Positions 25,177 to 32,454 are shown, numbered from the stretch's first letter. The stretch is DNA of 38,161 nt from Candidatus Paceibacter sp. (GCA_020725175.1 DYFM01000013.1:1-38161); one strand, 5' to 3'. The notes: generated from the sequence alone by a model not told the origin. Translations and numbers: made by a program.

Positions 25177-25248
25177 GTTCCCGTAGTTCAATGGATAGAA
25201 CAAGAGCCTTCTAAGCTCTGGATCTAGGTTCGATTCCTAGCGGGAACA
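25177..25248 (+). tRNA. tRNA-Arg (anticodon UCU)
   Basis: A 72-nt cloverleaf with acceptor GTTCCCG/CGGGAAC, D stem GTTC/GAAC, anticodon stem AGAGC/GCTCT with loop CTTCTAA (anticodon TCT, reads AGA), T stem CTAGG/CCTAG with loop TTCGATT, and discriminator A. All stems pair fully. The 3' CCA is not encoded (ACAATA follows). Confidence 0.97.
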
Positions 25249-25256
25249 CAATAGCA

Positions 25257-25280
25257 CAACCCCAAACAGGTTGTTTTTTG
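25257..25280 (+). terminator. Intrinsic terminator after tRNA-Arg
   Basis: CAACC (25257-25261) pairs with GGTTG (25269-25273) and is followed by TTTTTT, 8 nt past the tRNA. Confidence 0.75.
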
Positions 25281-25378
25281 TATGATTATTTTCAAACACG
25301 AGCGGTTGTTCTCCTGCTGGTGTGTACAAAAATAGCATACAAAATATCTTATTTTAGCAAAAAACTCACCAATCACTC

Positions 25379-25407
25379 TTGACACGATTTCGTCTATCTG
25401 ATATAGT
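25379..25407 (+). promoter_or_regulatory. rpsO promoter
   Basis: TTGACA (25379-25384), 17-bp spacer, TATAGT (25402-25407), the same box pair as at rpoB. Initiation near 25414 leaves a leader of about 190 nt. Confidence 0.85.
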
Positions 25408-25413
25408 ATCGCC

Positions 25414-25604
25414 GTTACAAATTATTCATTTTCCTTTACAATCTTTTCTTTTTAGCTCATACTAAAAAGAGGGTAAAGGCAGACCCCGGTTGGTCCTTTG
25501 GCATTCCTTTTGCCTGTCAGCGATGATACATTCATCGGTCCGGTCATTTGACTGGACAATAGGACAATCATGCTACACCGAGGCCTGTAATACTATTGGC
25601 ATGT
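25414..25604 (+). promoter_or_regulatory. Structured rpsO leader
   Basis: The leader holds a string of potential hairpins: GACC-CCGGTT-GGTC, CGATGA-TACAT-TCATCG, and CCGGTC-ATTT-GACTGG. S15 commonly represses its own mRNA by binding such leaders in other bacteria, with structures that differ between phyla. Assignment as an S15-binding element is inference from position and foldability. Confidence 0.45.
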
Positions 25605-25964
25605 ATGCTCGCAAAAGATAAAAAGCAGCAAATAATCAAAAAGTATCAAACCCATAAGGGTGATACCGGTTCTACGCAAGTACAAGTCGCGATTTTGAGC
25701 GCTGAAATCGATGAACTCGCAGATCACCTGAAAGCGCACCATAAAGATCATTCCTCACGCCGAGGACTTCTCAGAAAAGTAGGGGAACGACGACGATTAC
25801 TTCGTTATCTCCGTAAAGAAGACGCACTCGCGTATGAAAAGCTCGTCAAGAGTCTCAAGTTGAAGCAAGCACGTAAGTTGGTAAAAACAACTGCGTCTAC
25901 TGCTCCAGCCGAAGATTTTGATGACGATAACGTCGATATCGATGAAGGAAACACGGAAGAATAA
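25605..25964 (+). CDS. rpsO: 30S ribosomal protein S15
   Basis: A 119-aa S15. The core of about 89 residues has the signatures HKGDTGSTQVQVAILS and KDHSSRRGLLRKVGERRRLLRYLRKED, which bind the 16S central domain at the subunit bridge. An extra acidic C-terminal tail of about 30 aa (EDFDDDNVDIDE) goes beyond the usual length. The ATG at 25605 gives MLAKDKKQQIIKKYQ; the track ORF adds three residues from a TTG. The tail-coding end overlaps the next gene by 23 nt. pnp lies two genes on, keeping the classic rpsO-pnp linkage. Confidence 0.97.
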   Translation: MLAKDKKQQIIKKYQTHKGDTGSTQVQVAILSAEIDELADHLKAHHKDHSSRRGLLRKVGERRRLLRYLRKEDALAYEKLVKSLKLKQARKLVKTTASTAPAEDFDDDNVDIDEGNTEE

Positions 25965-26496
25965 AATACATCCTTTGAAACACCCCGAGCAACGAGTCGG
26001 GGTGTTTATTGATGTGCAAAACATGTACTATTCGGCCAAAAATCTTTTTGGCATGAAAGTAAACTTTGGTAACATTGTCAAAGAGGCGGTTGGGGCGAGA
26101 AAACTTATTCGGGCGATTGCGTATGTGGTGCGAACCGAATCAAAAGATGAGCAGCCGTTTTTTGAAGCGCTCTACAACTTGGGAATTGAAACGCGTGAAA
26201 AAGATTTGCAAGTGTTTAATACCGGTATGAAAAAAGCTGATTGGGACGTAGGTCTGACGGTCGACGCAATTCGTCTCGCGCCAAGTCTCGACGCTATTGT
26301 GATTGTCTCTGGTGATGGTGACTATTTGCCATTGGTTGAATACTTACAAAAAAGTTCCGGCAAACAAGTGGAAATTGTTGCTTTTGGAGAAACTACTTCA
26401 AGTCGGTTGGTAGAAGAAGCGGATGATTTTGTGGATTTGAGTTTGGAAAAAGAAAAATTTTTAATACAAGATCCGCGATTCAAACGAAAATTGTAA
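25942..26496 (+). CDS. NYN-domain protein (LabA/DUF88-type), putative ribonuclease
   Basis: A 184-aa NYN/PIN-like domain protein. Conserved acidic positions appear in VGVFIDVQNMYY (D24, N27), KADWDVGLTVDA (D100/D102) and IVSGDGDYLPLVEYL (D125, D127), the usual metal-binding set of this RNase-like fold. The start at 25942 was chosen because it gives a short basic lead to the domain; the track ORF begins 24 nt earlier inside rpsO. Either way it overlaps rpsO out of frame, implying translational coupling. Its position between rpsO and pnp points to RNA processing or decay, which is inference; substrates are unknown. Confidence 0.85.
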   Translation: MKETRKNKIHPLKHPEQRVGVFIDVQNMYYSAKNLFGMKVNFGNIVKEAVGARKLIRAIAYVVRTESKDEQPFFEALYNLGIETREKDLQVFNTGMKKADWDVGLTVDAIRLAPSLDAIVIVSGDGDYLPLVEYLQKSSGKQVEIVAFGETTSSRLVEEADDFVDLSLEKEKFLIQDPRFKRKL

Positions 26497-26505
26497 AATA
26501 AAATC

Positions 26506-26665
26506 CCAAGATACCTGCCTGCCGGCAAGGCACGGCAAGAAACAAGAGACAAACAAATCCCAAATATCAAACTTCAATTTCCAAGTTTATGTATTGAAGA
26601 TTTATTACTGAGATTTGTTTGGAAATTGTATCTTGCCGTGCCTTGCCGGCAGGCAGGTATCTTGG
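26506..26665. repeat. 35-bp perfect inverted repeat (fold-back element) before pnp
   Basis: Arms 26506-26540 (starting CCAAGATACCTGCCTGCCGG) and 26631-26665 are exact reverse complements separated by 90 nt, where further short pairs occur (CAAACAAAT with ATTTGTTTG). Accidental translation gives CLAGRQ-like peptides, which I associate with a repeat common in candidate-phyla assemblies; that association is from memory. The element starts 9 nt after the NYN stop codon. Transcribed, it would form a long RNA duplex in the pnp leader. Confidence 0.9.
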
Positions 26666-26782
26666 AAGTTAATTTATCGGTTGGTCAAGAAGAATCTAGG
26701 TCTCTCGCGCGATGAATATGACAAGCAATCCACCGTGAACGCAGATCTATCTCATCTTGATCAGCCCACAAGTATTATATCT

Positions 26783-29035
26783 ATGTTGGATATCAAACAA
26801 TGGTCCACCGAGTGGGGTGGTCGTACCTTGACCGTGGAGACTGGTCGGTTTGCGTTGCAAGCCAATGCCTCTTGTACGGTTCGCTATGGTGACACTGTCA
26901 TGATGGCGACTGTCGTACGTAGTAATAATGTTCGAGCTGGAATTGATTATTTTCCGCTCATGGTTGATTTTGAAGAAAAATTGTACGCGGCCGGAAAAAT
27001 CAAAGGCTCTCGCTTTATGAAGCGAGAAGGTCGTCCGAGTGACGAGGCAATTTTGACCGCACGACTCATTGATCGGGCGATTCGTCCTCTATTTGATGAT
27101 CGGGTACGAAATGATGTACAGGTTATTATTACCGCACTTTCAGTAGATGGTGAAAACGAAGCCGGATTTATTGGTTTGGTAGCCGCCAGTACCGCTTTAG
27201 CAATTTCCGAGATTCCTTGGAGCGGACCTATCGGAGCGGCTCGCATTGGACGTGGTACCGATGGGCAGTTTGTATTGAATATGACCGATTCGGAATATGA
27301 AACACATCCTGAGCTTGATATGATTGTGGCCGGTACTCCAGAAAAACTGGTTATGGTAGAAGCCGGAGCAAGTGATGTGGCGGATGAAGTATTATTTGAA
27401 GGAATGAAATGGGGATGTGAACAACTTCAGCCGGTTATTGAACTGATTACGAAGATTCAAACTGAAGTTGGAAAACCAAAAGAACTGGTGATAACTGATG
27501 AGGTGGTGGAAAAAGCACCGGAACAACACGCCAAAGAAGCGGTTGAGAAATTTGTTTCAGACAATGCTGAATCCATGATATTTAATTCACCAAAAGTATC
27601 TAAGGCGGAGCGGGTTGCCATGACTGAACAGATGAAGGAGGCGGCCAAAGAAATGCTCGTTGCTGCCGGATATGATGACACAGTGATCAGTGCAGCAGTA
27701 GCGCCCATGAAAGAGTTGGTAGCAATAGAAATTAGTAAGCGTATTTTAACGCATGAACAACGACTTGACGGTCGATCATTGAAAGATATTCGTGAACTGA
27801 CTTCCGAAGTTGATCTACTGCCTCGAGTACACGGTTCTGCTATGTTTATGCGGGGGGATACGCAAGTACTTTCGGTTGTTACACTGGGAGCGCCGGGTGA
27901 CGTCCAGACTCTTGATACCATGGAAGAAGAAGGAACCAAGCGGTACATGCATCACTATAACGACGCACCATATACGTACGGAGAAGCCGGACCGCTTCGT
28001 GGTCCTGGTCGACGCGCAATTGGGCACGGAGCGTTGGCAGAGCGCGCGCTTGAACCAGTATTGCCGGCACAAGAAGCATTTCCGTACGCAATTCGGGTGG
28101 TGTCTGAAGTACTTGGATCAAATGGTTCGAGTTCAATGGCTTCGACCTGTGGTTCAACCTTGTCTCTCATGGCAGCCGGAGTAAACCTCAAAAAACCGGT
28201 CGCCGGTATTGCCATGGGTTTGGCGTCTGACATGAAACATGGTCAATGGAAGGTGTTGACAGATCTTCAAGATGTAGAAGACGGTCCGGGCGGAATGGAT
28301 TTTAAAATTGCCGGTACACGTGATGGTGTAACGGCAGTTCAAATGGATACCAAGACGGAAGGATTGACATGGGATATCGTCGAGCAGACGATTAAACAGG
28401 CTAAAGATGCTCGATTGTTTATTTTGGACAGTATGGCGAAAACCATTGCCGAGCCAAGAGCGGAATTGTCACCATACGCACCTCGTATTGAAACGGTGGT
28501 GATCAATCCGGAGAAAATAGGTGATGTTATTGGTCCGGGAGGAAAGACGATTAAGAAGATTATTGAAGAGACCGGTGTTGATATTGATATTGAACAAGAT
28601 GGACGTGTTCTTATCACCTCTATTGATGCTGAGGCAATGCAAAAAGCAAAAGACATGGTTCTTGCTCTTACCAAAGAAGTGGAACCGGGCGAAACGTACG
28701 AAGGAAAAGTGGTGCGTCTCGAAGACTTTGGAGCGTTTGTCCAACTTCTTCCAAACAAAGATGGTTTGGTGCATGTAAGTGAAATTGCTTGGACGCGTGT
28801 CAATAAACCAAGTGATGTGCTGAAACTTGGTGATACCGTGAAAGTTTTAGTTAAAGAAATTGATCAGCTTGGACGAGTAAATCTTACTATCAAAGGACTT
28901 CTTCCAAAACCGGAAGGGTATGTGGAACCGGAACCACGACAAGGTGGATTTGGTGGACCTCGCCGACCAGGTGGAAATCGTCCGGGTGGAAATGGCGGAT
29001 TTCGAAAGCCGTTTGGTGGGAGACGGGATAGTTAG
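26783..29035 (+). CDS. pnp: Polyribonucleotide nucleotidyltransferase (PNPase)
   Basis: A 750-aa PNPase, the phosphorolytic 3'-5' exoribonuclease. The order is RNase PH domain 1 (about 1-140), an all-alpha linker, RNase PH domain 2 (about 325-525, with GRSLKDIRELTSEV and SNGSSSMASTCGSTLSLMAAG), KH (about 566-615, IGDVIGPGGKTIKKI) and S1 (about 635-703, YEGKVVRLEDFGAFVQLLP), then a Gly/Arg-rich tail (GGFGGPRRPGGNRPGG) likely to bind RNA. The start is placed at 26783 (MLDIKQWSTEWGG), matching the family N-terminus. The track ORF begins 56 codons earlier and runs through the inverted repeat; those residues are not PNPase-like. No Shine-Dalgarno is visible. Confidence 0.97.
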   Translation: MLDIKQWSTEWGGRTLTVETGRFALQANASCTVRYGDTVMMATVVRSNNVRAGIDYFPLMVDFEEKLYAAGKIKGSRFMKREGRPSDEAILTARLIDRAIRPLFDDRVRNDVQVIITALSVDGENEAGFIGLVAASTALAISEIPWSGPIGAARIGRGTDGQFVLNMTDSEYETHPELDMIVAGTPEKLVMVEAGASDVADEVLFEGMKWGCEQLQPVIELITKIQTEVGKPKELVITDEVVEKAPEQHAKEAVEKFVSDNAESMIFNSPKVSKAERVAMTEQMKEAAKEMLVAAGYDDTVISAAVAPMKELVAIEISKRILTHEQRLDGRSLKDIRELTSEVDLLPRVHGSAMFMRGDTQVLSVVTLGAPGDVQTLDTMEEEGTKRYMHHYNDAPYTYGEAGPLRGPGRRAIGHGALAERALEPVLPAQEAFPYAIRVVSEVLGSNGSSSMASTCGSTLSLMAAGVNLKKPVAGIAMGLASDMKHGQWKVLTDLQDVEDGPGGMDFKIAGTRDGVTAVQMDTKTEGLTWDIVEQTIKQAKDARLFILDSMAKTIAEPRAELSPYAPRIETVVINPEKIGDVIGPGGKTIKKIIEETGVDIDIEQDGRVLITSIDAEAMQKAKDMVLALTKEVEPGETYEGKVVRLEDFGAFVQLLPNKDGLVHVSEIAWTRVNKPSDVLKLGDTVKVLVKEIDQLGRVNLTIKGLLPKPEGYVEPEPRQGGFGGPRRPGGNRPGGNGGFRKPFGGRRDS

Positions 29036-29106
29036 TGGAAATATTGAAGCAGTCAATTAGGAAATAACGAAATAACAGTATTATATTTCCTTTTGCAAAA
29101 GTACGG

Positions 29107-29142
29107 AATAACACACGATCCACAGGAAGTGTGTTATTTTAT
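29107..29142 (+). terminator. Terminator after pnp
   Basis: A 10-bp perfect stem, AATAACACAC (29107-29116) with GTGTGTTATT (29129-29138), is followed by TT and an A/T-rich tail, about 70 bp after the pnp stop. Confidence 0.75.
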
Positions 29143-29145
29143 ATC

Positions 29146-29173
29146 TTGCTTTTTTCTAACATTATGCTACACT
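29146..29173 (+). promoter_or_regulatory. tRNA-Leu promoter
   Basis: TTGCTT (29146-29151), 16-bp spacer, TACACT (29168-29173) preceded by TGC, an extended -10. Transcription would begin a few bases before the tRNA. Confidence 0.65.
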
Positions 29174-29182
29174 ATTCCTCAT

Positions 29183-29264
29183 GCCGCGGTGGCGAAATTG
29201 GTAGACGCACTTGCCTTAGGAGCAAGCGCCGAAAGGTATGAGAGTTCGAGTCTCTCCCGCGGCA
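29183..29264 (+). tRNA. tRNA-Leu (anticodon UAG)
   Basis: An 82-nt class II tRNA: acceptor GCCGCGG/CCGCGGC, anticodon arm CTTGC-CTTAGGA-GCAAG (anticodon TAG), a long variable arm (CGCCGAAAGGTAT) and T arm GAGAG-TTCGAGT-CTCTC, with discriminator A. CCA is not encoded. Confidence 0.96.
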
Positions 29265-29271
29265 CTCCTCC

Positions 29272-29342
29272 TACGCTCTTACTTCATAGAGCTTCGGAGG
29301 ATCGCTTTCTATTACGCTCTTACTTCGTAGAGCTTCGGAGGA
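29272..29342. repeat. Two 30-bp direct repeats after tRNA-Leu
   Basis: TACGCTCTTACTTCRTAGAG followed by CTTCGGAGGA occurs at 29272-29301 and 29313-29342, differing at one base. Each can fold (GCTCT with AGAGC). A related TAGCTACGCTTCGGAC lies near 34790. Confidence 0.75.
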
Positions 29343-29375
29343 CTGCACTGTGATGGATTATTTTTTTGTAAAACA

Positions 29376-29413
29376 CGGAGAGACGCCAGGCCTGGCGTCT
29401 CTCCGTTTTTTTT
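29376..29413 (+). terminator. Perfect palindromic terminator
   Basis: CGGAGAGACGCCAGG is followed directly by its complement, then eight T. Its inner 24 bp (AGAGACGCCAGG and complement) recurs at 32932-32955. It probably ends tRNA-Leu transcription ahead of the MazG-like gene. Confidence 0.8.
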
Positions 29414-29423
29414 GGGATTTTAT

Positions 29424-29452
29424 TTGCAGTGCGGCTGATTTCCCTGTAGAAT
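29424..29452 (+). promoter_or_regulatory. Promoter of the MazG-like gene
   Basis: TTGCAG (29424-29429), 17-bp spacer, TAGAAT (29447-29452). The predicted leader is only about 18 nt, with no Shine-Dalgarno. Confidence 0.6.
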
Positions 29453-29476
29453 AAACTGGAAATTAATTATTATGGT

Positions 29477-29824
29477 ATGTCCACTCTCACTCTCAAACAA
29501 AACCCAACCCTAAAAGATTATCAACAGTACATTCGAGATATGATCGTCGAGCGAGGGTTTGATAATGAAACTATTCCACAGATATTTATGTTGTTTCTCG
29601 AAGAATGTGGTGAGCTTGCCAAAGCGGTCCGAAAAACCGAGGATATAAAGTTTGATAAAACGTCGAAAGAGTATAATATCGCACACGAAGCGGCTGATGT
29701 GTTTATGTATCTTCTCGATATTTGCAATCATTTTGATATTGATCTTGAACAAGCCTTTCGGGAGAAGGAGGAGGTGAATAAGAAAAGGGTTTGGAGTTCG
29801 AAACAAGTAACAAGTAACAAGTAA
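29477..29824 (+). CDS. MazG-like nucleotide pyrophosphohydrolase
   Basis: A 115-aa all-alpha NTP pyrophosphohydrolase of the MazG/dUTPase superfamily, expected to hydrolyse (d)NTPs to monophosphates and pyrophosphate. The metal-binding signature EExxE...ExxD is intact: EECGE at 42-46 and EAAD at 71-74, then a helix ending REKEEVNKKRVW. The single small domain fits the short stand-alone members; substrate is unknown. The last residues (KQVTSNK) and the stop codon are written by a CAAGTAA heptamer array, so the C-terminus is repeat-derived. Confidence 0.88.
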   Translation: MSTLTLKQNPTLKDYQQYIRDMIVERGFDNETIPQIFMLFLEECGELAKAVRKTEDIKFDKTSKEYNIAHEAADVFMYLLDICNHFDIDLEQAFREKEEVNKKRVWSSKQVTSNK

Positions 29825-29859
29825 CAAGTAACAAGTAACAAGTAACAAGTAACAAGTAA
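29804..29859. repeat. (CAAGTAA)8 heptamer array
   Basis: Eight perfect tandem copies of CAAGTAA. The first three overlap the MazG-like gene and supply its last codons and TAA. Just downstream, GTTATCTGTTATTTGC-like units (29884-29912) begin another short-period run. Confidence 0.95.
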
Positions 29860-29929
29860 CGTAGCTTCTTCTAGGTAAAAAAATGTTATCTGTTATTTGC
29901 TATCTGTTATCTGAACATCAGTAGAAAAT

Positions 29930-30412
29930 ATGAATAATGTATTGGAGAAACTAAGAGAAGCTCATGTTGAATTCCAGTTGTTCGAACATCCGGCTGTCTT
30001 TACTGTAGAAGAAGCTGATCAACATTGGGGAGATATCCCGGGTGGAAAAAGTAAAAATTTGTTTCTTCGCAATCGAAAAGGTGATACACATTATTTGGTT
30101 GTAGTAGAGAGTAATAAGCGAGTAGATGTGAAACAGTTGGCAGAACGTTTGCAGGTGACCGGGGGATTATCGTTTGCTTCACCGGAACGTATGATGAAGT
30201 GTTTGGGACTTACTCCAGGATCTGTATCACTATTAGGATTATTGAATGACATAGAGCGAAAAGTGCGAGTGGTTGTTGATGAAGATTTGCTTGAGTATGA
30301 TTACTTATCCTGTCATCCGAATGTGAATACCGCAACGGTGGTATTGAAAAGAGAGGATTTGTTGGGATTTATTGAAGGGTTGGGGTATGAAGTGCGGGTG
30401 ATAAAATTTTGA
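29930..30412 (+). CDS. YbaK/ProX-type aminoacyl-tRNA deacylase
   Basis: A 160-aa protein of the YbaK/ProX editing superfamily, which hydrolyses amino acids wrongly attached to tRNA, often Ala or Cys on tRNA-Pro. The conserved Lys region GGKSKNLFLRNRKG (about 38-51), LGLTPGSVSLLGLLND (about 93-108) and the C-terminal HPNVNTATVVL (about 129-139) resemble the ProXp-ala/PrdX branch more than YbaK itself, so Ala-tRNA-Pro is the likeliest substrate; this is inference. Length is normal. No Shine-Dalgarno. The flanking spaces carry related GATAACA-type repeats in opposite orientation. Confidence 0.88.
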   Translation: MNNVLEKLREAHVEFQLFEHPAVFTVEEADQHWGDIPGGKSKNLFLRNRKGDTHYLVVVESNKRVDVKQLAERLQVTGGLSFASPERMMKCLGLTPGSVSLLGLLNDIERKVRVVVDEDLLEYDYLSCHPNVNTATVVLKREDLLGFIEGLGYEVRVIKF

Positions 30413-30507
30413 TTTTTTTTCAGATAACAAATAACAAACAGCAGATAACAGAACGAGTTTATATTAACATATGCTATTTACTATCGGCTATCTGTACACA
30501 TGTCATT

Positions 30508-31077
30508 ATGCACACCGAATACGAAGCCTCATTCCTCAATATCAACAAGGAAGTACTACGCCAGAAACTTCGTGAAGTTGGCGCTCGTTTGGTGTATCCA
30601 GAATACATGATGAAGCGAGTGGTGTTCGATCCGCCAATTGATATTCCCGGTGGTTGGATGAGGGTAAGACAGGAGGCAGAATCGATTACTATGAGTTTGA
30701 AGATTGTTGATGGTACAAATATTGATAATCAAAAAGAAGTAATGCTAGAAATTACTGATTTTGAACAGGGTGTTTTATTTCTGGAGTCGATTGGGGCAAA
30801 ACGAAAAGCTTATCTAGAGACATTGCGGGAATTGTCGGTATTTGATGACCTTCAGGTTGACGTATGTATTGACACTTGGCCTGGACTTGCGCCGTTTGTG
30901 GAAATTGAGGGTACCAGTGAAGAAGTGGTAAAAGTGGTAGTCGAAAAATTAGGCTTTGACTACTCTCAGGCTATCTTCGGTGGAGTGGATGTAAAATACC
31001 AGATTGAGCTGGGTATTCCTACCAAAGTGGTAAATGCAATGCCTTTGATTACCTTTGATAAACCGCCCCAGGTATGA
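30508..31077 (+). CDS. CYTH-domain protein (class IV adenylate cyclase / triphosphatase-like)
   Basis: A 189-aa CYTH-fold protein. The start MHTEYEASFLNIN was chosen at 30508; the track ORF begins 33 codons upstream inside short repeats. CYTH proteins are triphosphate-tunnel enzymes acting on ATP, thiamine triphosphate or inorganic triphosphate with Mg. Recognisable parts are WMRVRQEAESITMSLK, an acidic strand EVMLEITDFEQG, and WPGLAPFVEIEGTSEE near the C-terminus. The usual ExExK opening reads EYEAS, so the lysine is missing, and activity may be altered. Substrate cannot be named. It overlaps the next gene by 4 nt (ATGA). Confidence 0.85.
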   Translation: MHTEYEASFLNINKEVLRQKLREVGARLVYPEYMMKRVVFDPPIDIPGGWMRVRQEAESITMSLKIVDGTNIDNQKEVMLEITDFEQGVLFLESIGAKRKAYLETLRELSVFDDLQVDVCIDTWPGLAPFVEIEGTSEEVVKVVVEKLGFDYSQAIFGGVDVKYQIELGIPTKVVNAMPLITFDKPPQV

Positions 31078-31343
31078 CAATTGACCGCTTCTTTTCCGCT
31101 TCTATAGATCACTATATTTCCGTGATAGATCTCCATGAAACTGATTCTGTGCATGAAGCACTGGATCTGCTGGAAAGACAATTATTTCGTTTGGTACAAG
31201 AAGAAAAATTATATTGTCGGGTTGTGCATGGTATCGGTGAGGGTATGTTGGCGGAGGCTGTGCATCGGGCTTTGAAAAGTCATCCGTTGGTGACGAGTTG
31301 GCGGGAAGAACCGGATGGTGGAAGTTGCCTTGTACTATTGTAG
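31074..31343 (+). CDS. Small Smr-domain protein
   Basis: An 89-aa stand-alone Smr domain, related to the C-terminus of MutS2. The two family motifs are present: DLH (19-21) in SVIDLHETDSVHEAL and HGxG as HGIGEGML (52-59). Smr domains are DNA-nicking or RNA-cleaving endonucleases in characterised members; the target here is unknown. The ATGA overlap with the CYTH gene indicates translational coupling. A strong terminator follows. Confidence 0.88.
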   Translation: MTIDRFFSASIDHYISVIDLHETDSVHEALDLLERQLFRLVQEEKLYCRVVHGIGEGMLAEAVHRALKSHPLVTSWREEPDGGSCLVLL

Positions 31344-31396
31344 CGTAAAGATTATTGATTTTGTATTAATTTTGTGAGAATTAAAAATAGATAAAC

Positions 31397-31427
31397 AAAA
31401 AATCATTCACACAGTGAATGATTTTTT
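31397..31427. terminator. Bidirectional intrinsic terminator
   Basis: A perfect 14-bp stem, AAAAAATCATTCAC and complement with a 3-nt loop; the outer A/T runs provide a U-tract on either strand. It separates the Smr gene (+) from the hydrolase gene (-). Confidence 0.85.
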
Positions 31428-31522
31428 GTGAAAGAGAAATACAATGAATATTTTATTTCTCATGTCGAGCCCTCCTTGTTTTTCTCCTTGTTGTTGATTG
31501 CTTTGCGGGCCCGACTTTTGTT

Positions 31523-32332
31523 CTACAACAACTGCCTGAGGACCTTGACGGCATCCTCGCGGATGCTGCCGTCGCGTCCTACTAGGCAGTGGGGGGTGCC
31601 CTTGGGTAGGTGGAGGATGATCTTGTTCGGATCACCTCCTGCCCGCTTGATCGCCTTCTCGATCTTATCGCGCGGGATGAGCGGGTCATCCGGCGCGAGC
31701 ACAATCCGGTATGATGGGCACTTCTGCACCATCTCGCGGAAATATCTCATCCCGCTGTACCAGACTAGCAGACCCAAGAAGGCGAGGCCGCTGTCCGCCA
31801 CCTGGTACTTCTCGATGTGACCCTCGATGAAGTACCGGCGGTCCGAGTTCAGGAAGGCCGCACCGACGGTCTTCCACCCGAGCCGCATCCCCTTCCAAGG
31901 GAAGAGGAGGGAGACAACGAATTGTGGGACGGCCGTCCATGCGTTCTTCCAAAACGAGCTGTAGAATGTCATCCCCAGCCACTGAGGTGTGACTGTTTCA
32001 TGGCTCATCGGTACCACTCTCTTTCTTTCCTCATCGTTCAGGTGGTACCAGACATACCACATAGCGATGTTTCCGATCGAGTGCGCGTGAATTTGGAAGT
32101 TGGAGTCTGGGTACTCGATCAGAAGTTCCCTCACTTTTCTCAATGAGCACTGGTTCGTGTACCAGATGGGGAGCCATCCTACGAACCAGGCTAGCCACCA
32201 CGGCAGCAGCATGTTTCCGGGGCGGTCCACAATGTGCACCAGCTCTTCCTCCTCTGGAAGGAGGGGTTCAAATCCCGGTACTGCATTGTACGAAAATCCG
32301 GGAAAAAGAATCGTGTGAAGATCGCTCTGCAT
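31523..32332 (-). CDS. Alpha/beta-hydrolase-like protein, GC-rich, probably acquired
   Basis: A 269-aa protein with an apparent alpha/beta-hydrolase triad: Ser85 in HAHSIGN where GxSxG is usual, Asp in APDDPLIP and His in KGTPHCLVG near the C-terminus. A Trp-rich hydrophobic stretch (LLPWWLAWFVGWLPIWY, about 42-58) and FVVSLLFPW suggest membrane association. The start at 32332 is preceded by AGGAG at proper distance, the clearest Shine-Dalgarno in the window; the track ORF begins 17 codons upstream. The coding DNA is visibly richer in G+C than its neighbours and uses different codons, suggesting horizontal transfer. Substrate is unknown. Confidence 0.75.
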   Translation of the reverse strand: MQSDLHTILFPGFSYNAVPGFEPLLPEEEELVHIVDRPGNMLLPWWLAWFVGWLPIWYTNQCSLRKVRELLIEYPDSNFQIHAHSIGNIAMWYVWYHLNDEERKRVVPMSHETVTPQWLGMTFYSSFWKNAWTAVPQFVVSLLFPWKGMRLGWKTVGAAFLNSDRRYFIEGHIEKYQVADSGLAFLGLLVWYSGMRYFREMVQKCPSYRIVLAPDDPLIPRDKIEKAIKRAGGDPNKIILHLPKGTPHCLVGRDGSIREDAVKVLRQLL

Positions 32333-32373
32333 TTTGTTTTTTTCTCCTATTGTTACGGGTTGCAAAGCATCAT

Positions 32374-32402
32374 AAAATATCATAATATACAGAAAAAGTC
32401 AA
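32374..32402 (-). promoter_or_regulatory. Promoter of the hydrolase-like gene
   Basis: On the minus strand TTGACT (32397-32402), 17-bp spacer, TATTTT (32374-32379), giving a leader of about 35 nt that contains the AGGAG. Confidence 0.6.
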
Positions 32403-32454
32403 GCGGCGGGGGGTAACCGTTTTCATTAATCAAAAAAGACAACAGATCAGCGTA

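Noticed and set aside
25033-25248. Tandem tRNA-Arg sequences read as attL/attR of an integrated element
   Set aside because: Only about 60 bp separates the copies and there is no integrase, so they cannot bound an integrative element; the duplicated part is internal, not the 3' end.
26615-26782. N-terminal 56-residue extension of the pnp ORF
   Set aside because: It translates the right arm of the inverted repeat (PCLAGRQ) and has no PNPase similarity; the family N-terminus starts at 26783.
29093-29353. 86-aa ORF across tRNA-Leu
   Set aside because: It runs through a complete tRNA and the repeats after it; not a protein gene.
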